A stretch of DNA of 64,000 bases from Mesorhizobium sp. AR02 (GCF_024746835.1 NZ_CP080530.1:434001-498000), one strand, 5' to 3'; positions 8,570 to 19,083 are shown, numbered from the stretch's first letter. The notes: generated from the letters alone by a model not told the origin. Numbers and translations: made by a program.

Positions 8570-10732
8570 ATGGCAGGGGCTAAAGATCATCAAAGCGGTC
8601 GTATGCTCAATAGTCTATTTGGGGAAGGTCTCGGGACGAAGTCGGTTTCGCGATTGATCGACGAAAATCTCCCGCCGCTCCCCAAAGGTGCCAAGAATGG
8701 GGAACCTCTCAAGACAGCGCAGATAGATGCGCTGTCAGTTGCGGAGCGAAAAGCTTATGAAGTGCAGATCGACCTGGCTAGCCAAAAGGAGGCCCGGGAC
8801 CGGGAGCGTATCCGTGAGCTCGAAGCCAATATTCATGCGCTCACCATCGAAATATCGAGAGGCGACATTTCGTTACGAGTGAACCAGATCGAGAAGGAGC
8901 TGGACTCTTATAAGCAAGCGAAGAAGAATGTTGATGTTCTCAACCTCGACCTCCTGGCCCAGGTCAAAACTATAAATAATAAGCTCGAGACGCTGCGTAG
9001 TAGCCCGATCTTGAGTTTGGGTGAAGATATCTTGGCAATCAAAGGAGACTGGAAACGCGCTTTTTCGCTTCCAACCAAATTCCGTGCCGCTCAAGATCAA
9101 GCGATGAAGGACAAGGCCGCTTTGCCGGTCGAGCTGGGCCCCGATCTGGCAACGGCCGAAGCCCTACAGCATGCCGATCGCGCTCTGGCCATCGCCGAGC
9201 AGGATGGCTGGCATTCTGCCGAGCAATGGGTTCGCGATCAGAGGCTGCCCGCGGGCATCTTATCGCGGGTGCTTTTGGAACTATCGCGTCGCGCGCGCTT
9301 TAGCGATATTCCCGTCGCCGTCTCGTTGGCCAAGGCCGCCCTGGCAGCCGATCCGCAACAGTGGAGAGTTAAGCATCTCGCATTCGTTCTCGCGGATGTT
9401 GGGGTGGTCAAAGAGGCTTTGGAGGTGATGCGATCGGCGATCGCCACCGGTGTCAACTTCAACCCGAGCGAACTCAAACGCTTCGACGAATTATCCGCGC
9501 TTGCCAGGCTCGAAGTGACTGGGCTTTCCTTGCCGAAGCGTAGCGCCAGCCAAAACGGCCGTCCCAACTCGGTCATCTTCTACTGGCCGAAATCTTTCCC
9601 TGGCCACTGGTCCGCTTCCAGCTTGCGCGGCCTCTCATTAGCTAGTGCCTTCCAGAAGGCCGGCAACGAAGTCAAGATAGTGACCGTCCCTGGCTACCCC
9701 GCAATCGACAAATCCGGCCGCGTCGAACTTACCAAGGATATAGTTGCGGGCATTGCCCACTTCCGACTGCCGGCTATCGAAGTCGACGGTAGCATACTCG
9801 ACACCCACTCCTGGGATGCCAGCGAACTGCTTGCGGAGAGGATCGCTGCCGCGAATGCCGGGGCTGTTGTCGCACCAAGCTCGATTGAACTTGCCTATCC
9901 GGCGGCGATAGCGGCGCGCCTTAACGGATCTCGCTTCATTCTCGATTGTACGACTATGACTCGAGCGAAGAGCAGTCCAGCTAGCGAGCGCGAAAAAATC
10001 CTTATTGCGCTGGAAAATGCTCTCTTGGCCGAGGCCGATACGGTCCTGGTGCGTGACGACTTTTTCACTGACCGCTTAGCCGAAGCTGGCGTGTCGGCAC
10101 ATAAGGTTCTATCTATCGGAGAATCGGTTTTCCAATTCAACGCCGACAAGAATTCCTCCGACTGGTCCTCATCGCCAATTCTCAAAGGCGGCTTCGTCAT
10201 CGGATATGTCGGCGACGCTTACGACGAAGTGGATCTCGAATCTTTCCCGGCGATCCTGGATGAACTGGTCAAGCGCGGGCTTCCAGTTAGGCTGCTCATT
10301 TTTGGCGTCGGCACGCGCTTCCACCGGATTCGCGATAAACTGCAAGCCCTAGGCCACGGGGACCGATGCCTATTTCCTGGACGCCCGCGCAACGGACATA
10401 TCGCAGCCGCCTTCGCCGCGATTGATCTGGTCGTCATCCCAGCGATGCCAGTGACCCAGCGCTGCGGGCGATCACGCTTCGAAATCGCAGAAGCCCTTGC
10501 GTATCGGCGCCCTGTACTCGCGGCAGGGCCGATCGCAAGCGCCGTGAAGCCCAGCCTGAAAACCATCGAGGCTTTTGGAGAGGAGATGGTCGCGGCAATG
10601 GTTGACGCAGTCTCGACCTTCATCCTTCAGCCGGGCAGCCTGGAACAACTTTCGCAAGCAGCAACCAAAGCAGCCCACGACATGACCGTTGCGGCCGCCG
10701 CCGAACGGCTAGTGCAGGCATCGCCTAATTAA
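8570..10732 (+). CDS. Glycosyltransferase (GT4-like) with N-terminal coiled coil
   Basis: 720 residues. Residues about 60-145 form a strongly charged coiled coil (KEARDRERIRELEANI and following heptads). A helical TPR-like segment follows (about 195-310). The C-terminal half (from about 335) is a GT-B glycosyltransferase: an acceptor domain opening with VIFYWPKSFPGHWSASSLRGL, then a donor domain with GYVGDAYDEVD, the phrase LLIFGVGTRFHRI and a late ANLF-type block RFEIAEALAYRRPVLA. It probably transfers a nucleotide-activated sugar during capsule synthesis. Substrate unknown. Confidence 0.75.
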   Translation: MAGAKDHQSGRMLNSLFGEGLGTKSVSRLIDENLPPLPKGAKNGEPLKTAQIDALSVAERKAYEVQIDLASQKEARDRERIRELEANIHALTIEISRGDISLRVNQIEKELDSYKQAKKNVDVLNLDLLAQVKTINNKLETLRSSPILSLGEDILAIKGDWKRAFSLPTKFRAAQDQAMKDKAALPVELGPDLATAEALQHADRALAIAEQDGWHSAEQWVRDQRLPAGILSRVLLELSRRARFSDIPVAVSLAKAALAADPQQWRVKHLAFVLADVGVVKEALEVMRSAIATGVNFNPSELKRFDELSALARLEVTGLSLPKRSASQNGRPNSVIFYWPKSFPGHWSASSLRGLSLASAFQKAGNEVKIVTVPGYPAIDKSGRVELTKDIVAGIAHFRLPAIEVDGSILDTHSWDASELLAERIAAANAGAVVAPSSIELAYPAAIAARLNGSRFILDCTTMTRAKSSPASEREKILIALENALLAEADTVLVRDDFFTDRLAEAGVSAHKVLSIGESVFQFNADKNSSDWSSSPILKGGFVIGYVGDAYDEVDLESFPAILDELVKRGLPVRLLIFGVGTRFHRIRDKLQALGHGDRCLFPGRPRNGHIAAAFAAIDLVVIPAMPVTQRCGRSRFEIAEALAYRRPVLAAGPIASAVKPSLKTIEAFGEEMVAAMVDAVSTFILQPGSLEQLSQAATKAAHDMTVAAAAERLVQASPN

Positions 10733-10941
10733 GTCAACTGCCGCATATTGTAAGTACGCCGTATAGGAAACCGCAAAAGTCGTCCACACATTATTTGGGC
10801 GATACTAGCTCGTATCGCTATCGTGGAGATAATGCCCACGCAACGCGCTTTTACCCGGATCTTCTTTTACTATTTCTTTTTTGACGGCTCTTTGACCCAC
10901 AATATGTGTTATTGATCGTCATACGAACTGGATCGGCTAAT

Positions 10942-13014
10942 ATGTTATTCACCGCCAAGAAGTGGTTGCGGGGTCCAAATCGGATCGACAAGGTACAATC
11001 AATTGAGCGACATGATGTCGATCCCGTAACAGTTGCAGTTCTTCAGGGGCTACAAGAAAACACGATCGCAGCACGTCCTGACACGAAAGCGCTTGGCAGG
11101 GCGCAAAAGCGAGTTAGTTCATTGCGAGAAATGGCAGAATTGCCTGACACTCTCTCTTATCTTCTAGGAGAAATCGCGCGGTTCCCCAACGAAGAGAGGC
11201 TTCAACAGATGGCCGCGCAGGCACTCGAAAGGTTCCAAGACCCGCGTGCATTAGCCGTTTGGCGCGGCATCGACTCTCGATTTCCAAATTCGCGCCATGC
11301 ATATGTACGCCTCTTGCGCTGGACCATACGGTTAGGCGGGACAGATGCCGGGCGAAATATCCACGCTGAGCGATACCCTGAAGAGCCCAAGCACTCTGAA
11401 GGCATGTTCGTATTTGCGCGTGCGCTTATAGAACTAAAAGACTTCGAAGAGGCAGAGCACGCTCTATCGAAAATAACCCAAATGGCTGATATTTCAGAGG
11501 CCATACTTCTTGACGTGGTGAATCTATACTTAGCCATAAACCAACCGCTTAGAGCGCGAGAAATCGTTAATGCGAGTCAGGATAGATTTGGCCCTACCGT
11601 AAAAAATCTAAGTGTCGCCTCACAGGTCGACGCGAATATATCTGCCCTAGAAAGCGCTGCCGAAAGCAGTAGCGGCGCAGAGATTAATCCACACGAATTT
11701 CTTATCGATCACGTCTTTAATGAAGCCAAGCGCCTCCGGCCGAGCGCCCCAACGGACAATAAAGGATTTTTGGGGCACCTAATTCTTGTCAATGGCGGCC
11801 TTGGCTCCGGTGGTGCCGAGCGCCAGTTAACCAATACCGCTCTCGCAATCAAATCGGCTATGGAAGCGGGGCTCTCAATTGACGGGCATGACGTGATTGG
11901 CCCGGTTCAAATTCTATGCCGGTCGCTCAATTCGCGCTCGGGGTCGGATTTCTTTGCTCCGCTGATGTCGCACGCGGGGTTCAATGTTCACCAGTATGTG
12001 GAATTCGACAAGTTTGCCGGGCGACCAGGATGGTCATGCCTACGGGAGGTAATCCATTGTCTCCCCTACCTTCCATTTCCGATGCGTGAGGGCCTGGTTC
12101 AGGCGGCCGACGTTCTGCGTCAGGCATCGCCGGATGTCATACACATCTGGCAGGACGGGTCTGTATTGGCCTTGGGACTAGCCGCGCTATTTGCCAACGT
12201 ACCGCGTATAGTGCTGGGTGTACGAACTTTGCCGCCAGTCGACCGAGCCGAACGAAATAAATCTGAATATAACATCGTCTATCGGTTACTATTGTCCGCT
12301 CCGGGTGTGGTGATCGTCTCTAACTCTCTCGCAGTGGCTAAGCGTTACGAGGAGTGGCTCGATCTACCGCGCGGAACCGTCCGGATCATTCCGAACGGTT
12401 TGGAGCCGTTGTCTTTGGCCGCCGACGAGGCAACTTTGGCAATGGCGCGAGCCTTCAGTAAAAATAACCCCCGCGGCTGCTTTACTATTGGCTCAGCAAT
12501 GCGATTTGACAACAACAAGAGGCCATTAGAGTGGCTTGATATCGCGGCAACCTTCGCCTCATCTCGTCCCGACGTGCGGTTCATAATGGTCGGCGACGGA
12601 CCGCTTCGTAGCGGAGCGATGAACCATGCTCGAAAGCTAGGCATTGAAGATCGGGTTCTTTTCACCGGACGATCGCAACATGTAGGCTTTTGGCTTTCGC
12701 AAATGGATGTTTTCTTGCTGCTGTCGCGGCATGAGGGTTTGCCCAATGTCCTCATTGAGGCTCAATACTCCGGGCTGCCTGTGGTAGCCACGCCCGCTGG
12801 AGGTTCCGGTGAAACTTTTGAAAACGGAAGAACGGGAACACTTCTACCCAGCATAGATAAGGTAGACCCGGAGCAGGTTGCTAAGGTGTTGAATTCTTGG
12901 TGTCGTCCTGTTCCTGAGCAGAAGCTTTTGGCGGAGCAAATTCGGGACTATGCTACCGAACGTTTTTCAATTGACAACATGCTTGCGCTAACTCTCGAGG
13001 CCTACCTTAACTGA
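10942..13014 (+). CDS. TPR-fused GT4-family glycosyltransferase, copy 1
   Basis: 690 residues from the ATG at 10942 (the frame also opens at 10906, where no ribosome site is seen). The N-terminal half has TPR-like helices (about 85-230). The glycosyltransferase starts with NGGLGSGGAERQL, a typical GT4 nucleotide-sugar/acceptor loop. The donor domain has SAMRFDNNKRPLEW, FIMVGDGPLRS and the characteristic SRHEGLPNVLIEAQYSGLPVV block (the conserved Glu-rich donor-binding motif). It is a paralogue of the gene at 13854-15854, which shows the same domain order and the same motifs in the same places. Confidence 0.85.
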   Translation: MLFTAKKWLRGPNRIDKVQSIERHDVDPVTVAVLQGLQENTIAARPDTKALGRAQKRVSSLREMAELPDTLSYLLGEIARFPNEERLQQMAAQALERFQDPRALAVWRGIDSRFPNSRHAYVRLLRWTIRLGGTDAGRNIHAERYPEEPKHSEGMFVFARALIELKDFEEAEHALSKITQMADISEAILLDVVNLYLAINQPLRAREIVNASQDRFGPTVKNLSVASQVDANISALESAAESSSGAEINPHEFLIDHVFNEAKRLRPSAPTDNKGFLGHLILVNGGLGSGGAERQLTNTALAIKSAMEAGLSIDGHDVIGPVQILCRSLNSRSGSDFFAPLMSHAGFNVHQYVEFDKFAGRPGWSCLREVIHCLPYLPFPMREGLVQAADVLRQASPDVIHIWQDGSVLALGLAALFANVPRIVLGVRTLPPVDRAERNKSEYNIVYRLLLSAPGVVIVSNSLAVAKRYEEWLDLPRGTVRIIPNGLEPLSLAADEATLAMARAFSKNNPRGCFTIGSAMRFDNNKRPLEWLDIAATFASSRPDVRFIMVGDGPLRSGAMNHARKLGIEDRVLFTGRSQHVGFWLSQMDVFLLLSRHEGLPNVLIEAQYSGLPVVATPAGGSGETFENGRTGTLLPSIDKVDPEQVAKVLNSWCRPVPEQKLLAEQIRDYATERFSIDNMLALTLEAYLN

Positions 13015-13077
13015 CTAGGAACCGGCCATAACAGAGGCGGAAGTCCAACTCGCCAAGCTGTTCAGACGAAAGCGGCC

Positions 13078-13805
13078 ATGTCTCCAAAACTCAAGAGGGT
13101 GTTACCGTTGATGTTAATCGGTTCGGAGTCGCGCTCGGGTGATTTTGTGATTCGTGAGAGCGTTGGCGTGGCGGTTGGCACCGGCTGGACATGCCGGGAC
13201 GGGAGCAGTGTTCAGGGGCGAGCGTCGCGATGTTGTGAGGTGGTCGCAACGCCAGGGCTTGAGCGGAAGCGCGTCAGCGCTACGCATGGGACGCCAATCC
13301 GGACGGGATTTGGGACGACTCGCGGGGTTGGTGGAGCGGGTAGCCTCACAGTCGCGTTGGCGGAGCTCGCCGAGCGCCGGATCCTGCCAGCCCGATATCG
13401 GTCTGGCGGGTGCTGAAAGAATTCAGCTTCAAAAAACACTGCTCGCCAGCGAGTAGGACAGGCCGGTGACTGCACGCGCCGGGCGCAACGGAGGAAGTAC
13501 CGGGCGGGCTTGATCCACGGCGCACGCTGACCTTCCTGGCCGTGCTGCGCCGAGAACGCATCGACGCGCCCTGCATCATCGACGATCCCATCAATCGCAA
13601 GCTTTGGGCCTGGGTCGAGCAGGTCTTCGCCAAGCTCAAGCACCTCACACGGAAGGCTGCAAAACGGACAGCCGAGGCCGCATGGCGACGTATTCGGAAC
13701 GCTCTTCGAAACCTTTCAAAGCGGCGAATGCGCAAATATCTTGCTTTTAGCAAGTCGCAGCGCAGGTTTGTACCATTGTTGACCTGCCCCTCGCGAGGGT
13801 TGTGA
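13078..13805 (+). pseudogene. IS630-family transposase remnant (frameshifted, deleted)
   Basis: Three short plus-strand frames together recall an IS630-type transposase. A segment with VRWSQRQGLSGS resembles the N-terminal helix-turn-helix region. A middle piece with LQKTLLASE resembles the linker before the DDE core. The last piece has APCIIDDPIN, then jumps directly from AWVEQ to FAKLKHLTRKAAKRT, so much of the catalytic core, including the expected Asp region, is missing. Frame changes and the deletion make it non-functional. It sits exactly between two paralogous glycosyltransferase genes. Confidence 0.65.
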
Positions 13806-13853
13806 TTATCGTTGTTATAAAATGAACTCCAGAATACTTTAAAGGGGCAAGCA

Positions 13854-15854
13854 ATGTTGGACGTGAGCGCGGAACTCAAGGGAATTCCCTCTCCACAGAG
13901 CGCCGATTACCTTATCGAAATTCGGCAATTGATGCATGAGACCGGAACCGCCACGGGCGCGCGGCGCGTGGAGCCTCGCCTACGGGAACTGGTATCCGTT
14001 TATCCGTTGGAATTCGATGTCAACTACAACCATGTCCTCGCCTTGGAGTTGTGTCGCACGAGGGATGATATGCTCTCGCTGTGGCTCCAGTTGCACGAAC
14101 GGTTCCCTCAAGAACTCAAACCTTTGCGCTACATCGTCCGGTGGTTCTACCGGGAAAAGCGCGTGGACGAGGCGTGCGATTTCATCGAAGCCGTGCTGCC
14201 GTCCGTGCCGAAAGCCGCAGACGACCTCTTAGAAAAGGGAGAACTGTACTGCGAACTGCGTAAACCCGAGCGCGCTCAGACTTACTTCACGCAGTTTATC
14301 GAACGATTTCCAGAGGATATGCGCGGAAGGATATCTTATGCGCGCCGCCTTAAGGACTGGGGCAACAGTTTCGTGGCGCTGTCCGTTTTGGACGGCATTG
14401 ATCACGCAACTGTCGGCTCCCATGCCTCCGGACAGTTCATTAAGGAGCTGCGCGATGGCATGGCGGTCCTTGCAAAACGCTATGACGATGATTCGCTCAA
14501 GTCGCGAGACACTTCAGGATTGGCCCTAGCTTTAGTGATCGAGAAGTACGCATCCAAACGCGAGGAGCCGACGGCAACGAACCGACTTGGGAAAGTCTCG
14601 CTTATTACCGGAAGCTTAGCAGCGGGAGGGGCGGAACGTCAGATAGCGCGCGTCGGCATTCGCTTGATGGATGCTTTCCGGATGAAAAGCCCCCTCGCGG
14701 GCATCGTATTAACCGAGCCGTGCCATGTCGTGCTTAAATCGCTCAAGAGCGCGGAAGGATGCGATTTTTTCCTCCCAGCCGTGCGTCGAAACGACGTGGA
14801 AACACGTGAGATCGATGATTTTCCTACCGTGCGCATTCAAGACCTTGTTTTGGGCGACGACGAGATATCAACTCTTCTGCCAATGCTTCCCAAGTCTGCG
14901 CTCTATGGCGTCCAGAGGATGGTGAACTATTTTCGGGAGGAGAAGATCGAAGTCGCATTTATCTGGCAGGATGGGGCAGTCTTATTTGCCGCCTTGGCCG
15001 CGCTAATAGCGGGTGTTCCTCGCATCGTAGTCTCCGTTCGCGGCTTACCACCTTCACTGCGTGTACATTTGTTTCATCCTGCTTATCAAGATATGTATCG
15101 CGCACTCGCAGTGACTCCTGGTGTGCGCTTTTCCTCCAACAGTGAGGCGGCAGTGAAGGCGTATACGGATTGGCTTAAAGTCGACAACCTGCGTTTTAGC
15201 ATTGTGCATAACGGCGTTCTTGTGCCGCTGCTTCCTGCCGCCGATGGCGATGTCGATTTGTGGCAAAACTTTCAGTTGTCCAACCCTGATGCGACGACCA
15301 CCATCGGCAGCGTTTTTCGCTTCGATACCGATAAGCGGCCCTCTCTCTGGATAGATTTCGCTCATGCCTATCTTCAGCGCCATCCGCAGACGAAGATTGT
15401 GCTAGTCGGCGGTGGGCGCATGCTCAAGGAGGCAAAAGAGAAGGCCGCTCGCCTCGGCATTATCGATCGCGTACTATTCACTGGTTTATCCGACAATGTC
15501 GGTTTCTGGTTGAAGAAAATGGATGCTTTCGTGCTGCTTTCCCGGTTCGAAGGCTTGCCCAATGCTCTTATTGAAGCGCAGTTGTGCGGTGTTCCGGTTG
15601 TCACCACGCCGGCGGGCGGCGCGGCCGACACAGCGGTGGAGGGTATCACTGGCTGCGTACTGTCGGCAGTGGAGGAAGTCGATCTGGAGGAATGCTGTGA
15701 CAAGGTCAACGAGGTGCTTGCATTCGCCCAGGCAGATGCTGAGGCACCGACCAGAATTCGTCTGATTGCCGAGGAGCGGTTTTCAACCGAAGCGATGGTT
15801 CTTCGTACCGTCCGATTGCTCGCAGGACACTACGAAGGTGGTTCGCTAACATGA
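13854..15854 (+). CDS. TPR-fused GT4-family glycosyltransferase, copy 2
   Basis: 666 residues. Residues about 40-230 are TPR-like helices. The catalytic half starts with TGSLAAGGAERQIAR and then has FIWQDGAVLFAALAALIAGVPRIV. The donor domain follows with SVFRFDTDKRPSLWIDFA, LVGGGRMLKEA and SRFEGLPNALIEAQLCGVPVV. Each block has a counterpart in the gene at 10942-13014, so the two are paralogues. The stop codon overlaps the ATG of the next gene (ATGA), so the pair is translationally coupled. Expected role: cytoplasmic addition of a sugar to the growing surface glycan. Confidence 0.85.
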   Translation: MLDVSAELKGIPSPQSADYLIEIRQLMHETGTATGARRVEPRLRELVSVYPLEFDVNYNHVLALELCRTRDDMLSLWLQLHERFPQELKPLRYIVRWFYREKRVDEACDFIEAVLPSVPKAADDLLEKGELYCELRKPERAQTYFTQFIERFPEDMRGRISYARRLKDWGNSFVALSVLDGIDHATVGSHASGQFIKELRDGMAVLAKRYDDDSLKSRDTSGLALALVIEKYASKREEPTATNRLGKVSLITGSLAAGGAERQIARVGIRLMDAFRMKSPLAGIVLTEPCHVVLKSLKSAEGCDFFLPAVRRNDVETREIDDFPTVRIQDLVLGDDEISTLLPMLPKSALYGVQRMVNYFREEKIEVAFIWQDGAVLFAALAALIAGVPRIVVSVRGLPPSLRVHLFHPAYQDMYRALAVTPGVRFSSNSEAAVKAYTDWLKVDNLRFSIVHNGVLVPLLPAADGDVDLWQNFQLSNPDATTTIGSVFRFDTDKRPSLWIDFAHAYLQRHPQTKIVLVGGGRMLKEAKEKAARLGIIDRVLFTGLSDNVGFWLKKMDAFVLLSRFEGLPNALIEAQLCGVPVVTTPAGGAADTAVEGITGCVLSAVEEVDLEECCDKVNEVLAFAQADAEAPTRIRLIAEERFSTEAMVLRTVRLLAGHYEGGSLT

Positions 15855-17422
15855 GTGTGGAAATCGCTGCCCAAAAACCTGACGTGAGAGCCGTCGCTGC
15901 GGCATCGGTCGCCATTTTGCGCGCCGGTCAGGCCGGCAATATCGAAGAAGCGATCCACCTTGCTCTCGCCCACATCTCTTATGCTGCGGACTTTCCCCGG
16001 CTTACGCAAGTGTCTCTGCAGGCGTTTTTGAGGGGTAATCGCAACGACGCGGCTTCACGATTGGTCGATAACGTCGTCGCAAAAGGCAACACATTGCCTC
16101 AAGTCGCCGTATTGGCCATTCGCCATTTGCTCGGCTCTGATCGAGCCGGCGAAGCCTACGCCTTTGCCCGCACTCTACTTGAGGGCAACGGAAAGGTCGA
16201 ACCTCGTCTCGCCGAAGCGGCGGCGCGCGCCGCTCTCGCCAGCGATAAACCGGTCTCAGAAGCATTGGAGATCCTTGAAAATGCTAAAAGTTGCGCCGGC
16301 AACGACGGTATTTTCCTGCGCGCCTACGGCGAACTTCTATTGTCTGCCGGGCGTTACGCAGAGGCTGTCGATGTCCTCGCCCCTATTGTATCGTTGAGGC
16401 CTAACACGACTAATACCCGGCTTCTTTTGGCCCGTGCTCTCAAGCATGCTCACCGGCTTGAGGAGGCGTGTACCGAGATGTTGACCGTTGTGAAGCTCGA
16501 TCCCTCCGTAACGAACAGGCGCGGCGCAGTTGCCTTGCTGTTGCAGGTCGGGCGCGAAGCCGAGGCAAAGCAGCTTTATGGCGACATGGTGAGCGAACGG
16601 AAGAACAAGCTAACAAGGACTTTCTCCGCAGGATTGGCTGCACTCGATGCACGTCTGGATGAGGTCAAGCTGCCGCAGAGGCGACTCGACTGGGCTTGGG
16701 AAATCGTGAGCCGGAAGCTTGGACACCCACCTTCACCCAATCGCGAGGACTGGGATCGGCGCGCGAAATGGGGACATCTTCTAGACAAACTTATCCAAGA
16801 TTGGCTGGAGTGTTCTATTGATCAAGCTGGAGAGATTGCCAGCTTTTTCAATGTCAGCGATGCCAATAGAAACACCGTCATCGAGGCCAGTGACGAAGGC
16901 AAAGGCGTGTTGCTAGTCAGCGCGCATATCGGCCCGATGTTTGCAGGCCCTGTAGCCATCCACTCGTTTGGAAAGCCCTACAGGTGGCTATCGTCAACGC
17001 CAAGAATTTCGACCACCAGCTTTGCGAATACCTTGATCTCCACGGCCGACTTAAACGAAGTTCAAGTGGCGCGATGTGTCATCGATTCGCTGCGTGCCGA
17101 CTGCCTCGTCACCCTCGCCGCCGACGGCGCGATGTCCCCCAATGCGCCACGCATCACCTGGGAGGGAAAGTCCATAACATACTCCCCGTTTTGCGCGATG
17201 CTCTCTTACAAGACCAAAGTGCCTACGATCTTTACCTCTCCCCTCTGGGCAGAAAACCAATTTCGGTTTGTTGTAAAAAGGCTGCCGACCGCCGAAACAG
17301 GTGAGGGGTTGAGACAGTTTTCCAGTCGCTGGCAGCAAGCCTTCTTCGAGGAGGTTAAGAATGTATTGGTAACGGGTCCAGAAAATCTACGCCTCAACGG
17401 CGGACTCTGGCGCAATATTTGA
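15851..17422 (+). CDS. TPR protein with C-terminal lipid-acyltransferase-like domain
   Basis: 523 residues. The N-terminal 260 residues are TPR-like helices (for example TNTRLLLARALKHAHRLEEA). The C-terminal part has GKGVLLVSAHIGPMFAGPV, which sits where LpxL/HtrB-type acyltransferases carry the HxxxxE/D active site, then LVTLAADGAMSPNAPRI, matching the downstream block of that family that contains the conserved Asp-Gly. The expected acidic residue four after the His is not present (His-Ile-Gly-Pro-Met-Phe), so either the enzyme is divergent or the similarity is only structural. It overlaps the preceding glycosyltransferase gene by four bases, and it ends the polysaccharide run. Confidence 0.6.
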   Translation: MSVEIAAQKPDVRAVAAASVAILRAGQAGNIEEAIHLALAHISYAADFPRLTQVSLQAFLRGNRNDAASRLVDNVVAKGNTLPQVAVLAIRHLLGSDRAGEAYAFARTLLEGNGKVEPRLAEAAARAALASDKPVSEALEILENAKSCAGNDGIFLRAYGELLLSAGRYAEAVDVLAPIVSLRPNTTNTRLLLARALKHAHRLEEACTEMLTVVKLDPSVTNRRGAVALLLQVGREAEAKQLYGDMVSERKNKLTRTFSAGLAALDARLDEVKLPQRRLDWAWEIVSRKLGHPPSPNREDWDRRAKWGHLLDKLIQDWLECSIDQAGEIASFFNVSDANRNTVIEASDEGKGVLLVSAHIGPMFAGPVAIHSFGKPYRWLSSTPRISTTSFANTLISTADLNEVQVARCVIDSLRADCLVTLAADGAMSPNAPRITWEGKSITYSPFCAMLSYKTKVPTIFTSPLWAENQFRFVVKRLPTAETGEGLRQFSSRWQQAFFEEVKNVLVTGPENLRLNGGLWRNI

Positions 17423-17709
17423 GCGTCCAACTTGGGTCTGCAAAGGTGTTACTGCTGGACTACGTCAAGTGTTGAAAGCGATGCCATGATGCCGCCAAGT
17501 GTTGAGCTAAACAAGCCAGTTCGAATAAATCAATCGCTGAAGACGTATCCGCAAACTCGACGGCCATCGCTGTACAAAACAACAGCTAGCGGACGGGCAT
17601 TTCTTTAGAATAAGATTTAGACAGAGTTATTGCCGGCTTTTTGCTTGCTATGCAAGCTCCAGTTTGCCTCATGGTCTGCCCTGAATAGACCTAAAGACGA
17701 GAGTAATTC

Positions 17710-19083
17710 GTGGCAACATACCTCAAAATGTTGGTAATCTCCTTCCGTCTATTTGCGCTGTCAGCGTTTTTGACGCCCCAGATCGCAATTTCAGCCTCCT
17801 CGGCAATTTTGGACGAATTTGCTCAAGCTCAAGCTATAGCACTTGTAAACTCGGCGAGAGCACGGGCTGAAGAAATTGGCCTTCACGATGCTTGCCAGCA
17901 AAAAAAGCAGGATTTCGACCAAATACCAGGATTTGCCGGAGACGCGCAAACGAGCGGTGGGCAGGGGGGGGTAGTCCTGCAGGTCCATTCAGACGAGGAC
18001 AATCAACCGAGAACTCGGCCACTGCCGGGGACACTGCGAGAGGCGGTGGAATTCGGATATAGGCATCGCACGGCTACTCGTATCGAGTTTTCTCCGGAGT
18101 TGAAAGGGCACGTGATTAAACTATACTCAGCGTTACGGCCTAGCGACAATACAACTATTGACGGCAAATGTACAGGCGTGACACTTGTCGCAGACGCCGA
18201 TATAGCACTGATAATTCTTGCTGGCAGGCAGAATGTGATTATTTCCGGGCTGAAAATGAGGAAGTATCCTTATACGGGCGAGAACAAGGGGCGAGCAGAT
18301 GGGAAGGATTTTCGAGACTGTATAACCGTTTCCGGGTCGGTCGATCGGCTGGCCTTCCTTTATAATGATTTCGAGACTTGCGGCGATGGCGAACTCGATA
18401 TCACATCCGGCGTGGGCAACCTTATGCCAAACGCTGGCGGACATATGACGATCGCATTCAATCGATTTGGGCATCATGATAAAGCTATGCTTTTGGGAAC
18501 GGACGGATGCGGCGATGCAACCGTTGGTCCAGTTGACTGCCCTGACTATGCGAAAGCCAACTCTGAACCCCTAGCGCCGCTGTACAAGGTGACGCTTTTT
18601 GCCAATTTCTTCGAATGGGCGGGGCAAAGACAACCGCGAGCCTTCGGCCGAGTGTTGCTGGACGCCACCAACAATGTATTTGCATTCACCCCATTCGATC
18701 GAGGGAATGGCACGTCAGGGTCGACCTATGGTATTTTTGCAAGCAACGGAGCTTTAGTTTCCGCTCAGGACAATCTTTTCATAGGTGTACCCTTTTCTGG
18801 CCGCCCAGCCTACGGCCTCACAACAACAACGTCGCCAGGGATCTCCCTTTTGGAGTCGCAGGCCGCTATCCGCTCAGAAAATAATTTAGCCTATGGCAAT
18901 GAAATTATTTCGCAAAACCGGCCTGAGCTGGTTCCGCAAATCGCATATGCTGGTGGCGCGGAACTTGAAAGGATCGATTTCAAGCCACTAGGCGCTCGCG
19001 ATGCGCTTGCCTGCGTCATCACGCAAGTAGGACCGTATGGAAGACTTGAGTGGCCTTCGTCGTGCCAGCGAAGTGGCAGATGA
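17710..19083 (+). CDS. Secreted pectate lyase, polysaccharide lyase family 1
   Basis: 457 residues from a GTG. A signal peptide covers about the first 30 residues (hydrophobic core ending in AISASSA). The lyase domain is a right-handed beta-helix: early PLPGTLREAVE, then NTTIDGKCTGVTLV and NVIISGLKM turns, the calcium-binding region with CGDGELDIT, and the loop GQRQPRAFGRV, which holds the catalytic Arg of the conserved RxPR motif. It should cleave pectate by calcium-dependent beta-elimination outside the cell. Lying just before nodM in a symbiosis-type region, a role in softening plant cell walls during infection is plausible but inferred. Confidence 0.85.
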   Translation: MATYLKMLVISFRLFALSAFLTPQIAISASSAILDEFAQAQAIALVNSARARAEEIGLHDACQQKKQDFDQIPGFAGDAQTSGGQGGVVLQVHSDEDNQPRTRPLPGTLREAVEFGYRHRTATRIEFSPELKGHVIKLYSALRPSDNTTIDGKCTGVTLVADADIALIILAGRQNVIISGLKMRKYPYTGENKGRADGKDFRDCITVSGSVDRLAFLYNDFETCGDGELDITSGVGNLMPNAGGHMTIAFNRFGHHDKAMLLGTDGCGDATVGPVDCPDYAKANSEPLAPLYKVTLFANFFEWAGQRQPRAFGRVLLDATNNVFAFTPFDRGNGTSGSTYGIFASNGALVSAQDNLFIGVPFSGRPAYGLTTTTSPGISLLESQAAIRSENNLAYGNEIISQNRPELVPQIAYAGGAELERIDFKPLGARDALACVITQVGPYGRLEWPSSCQRSGR

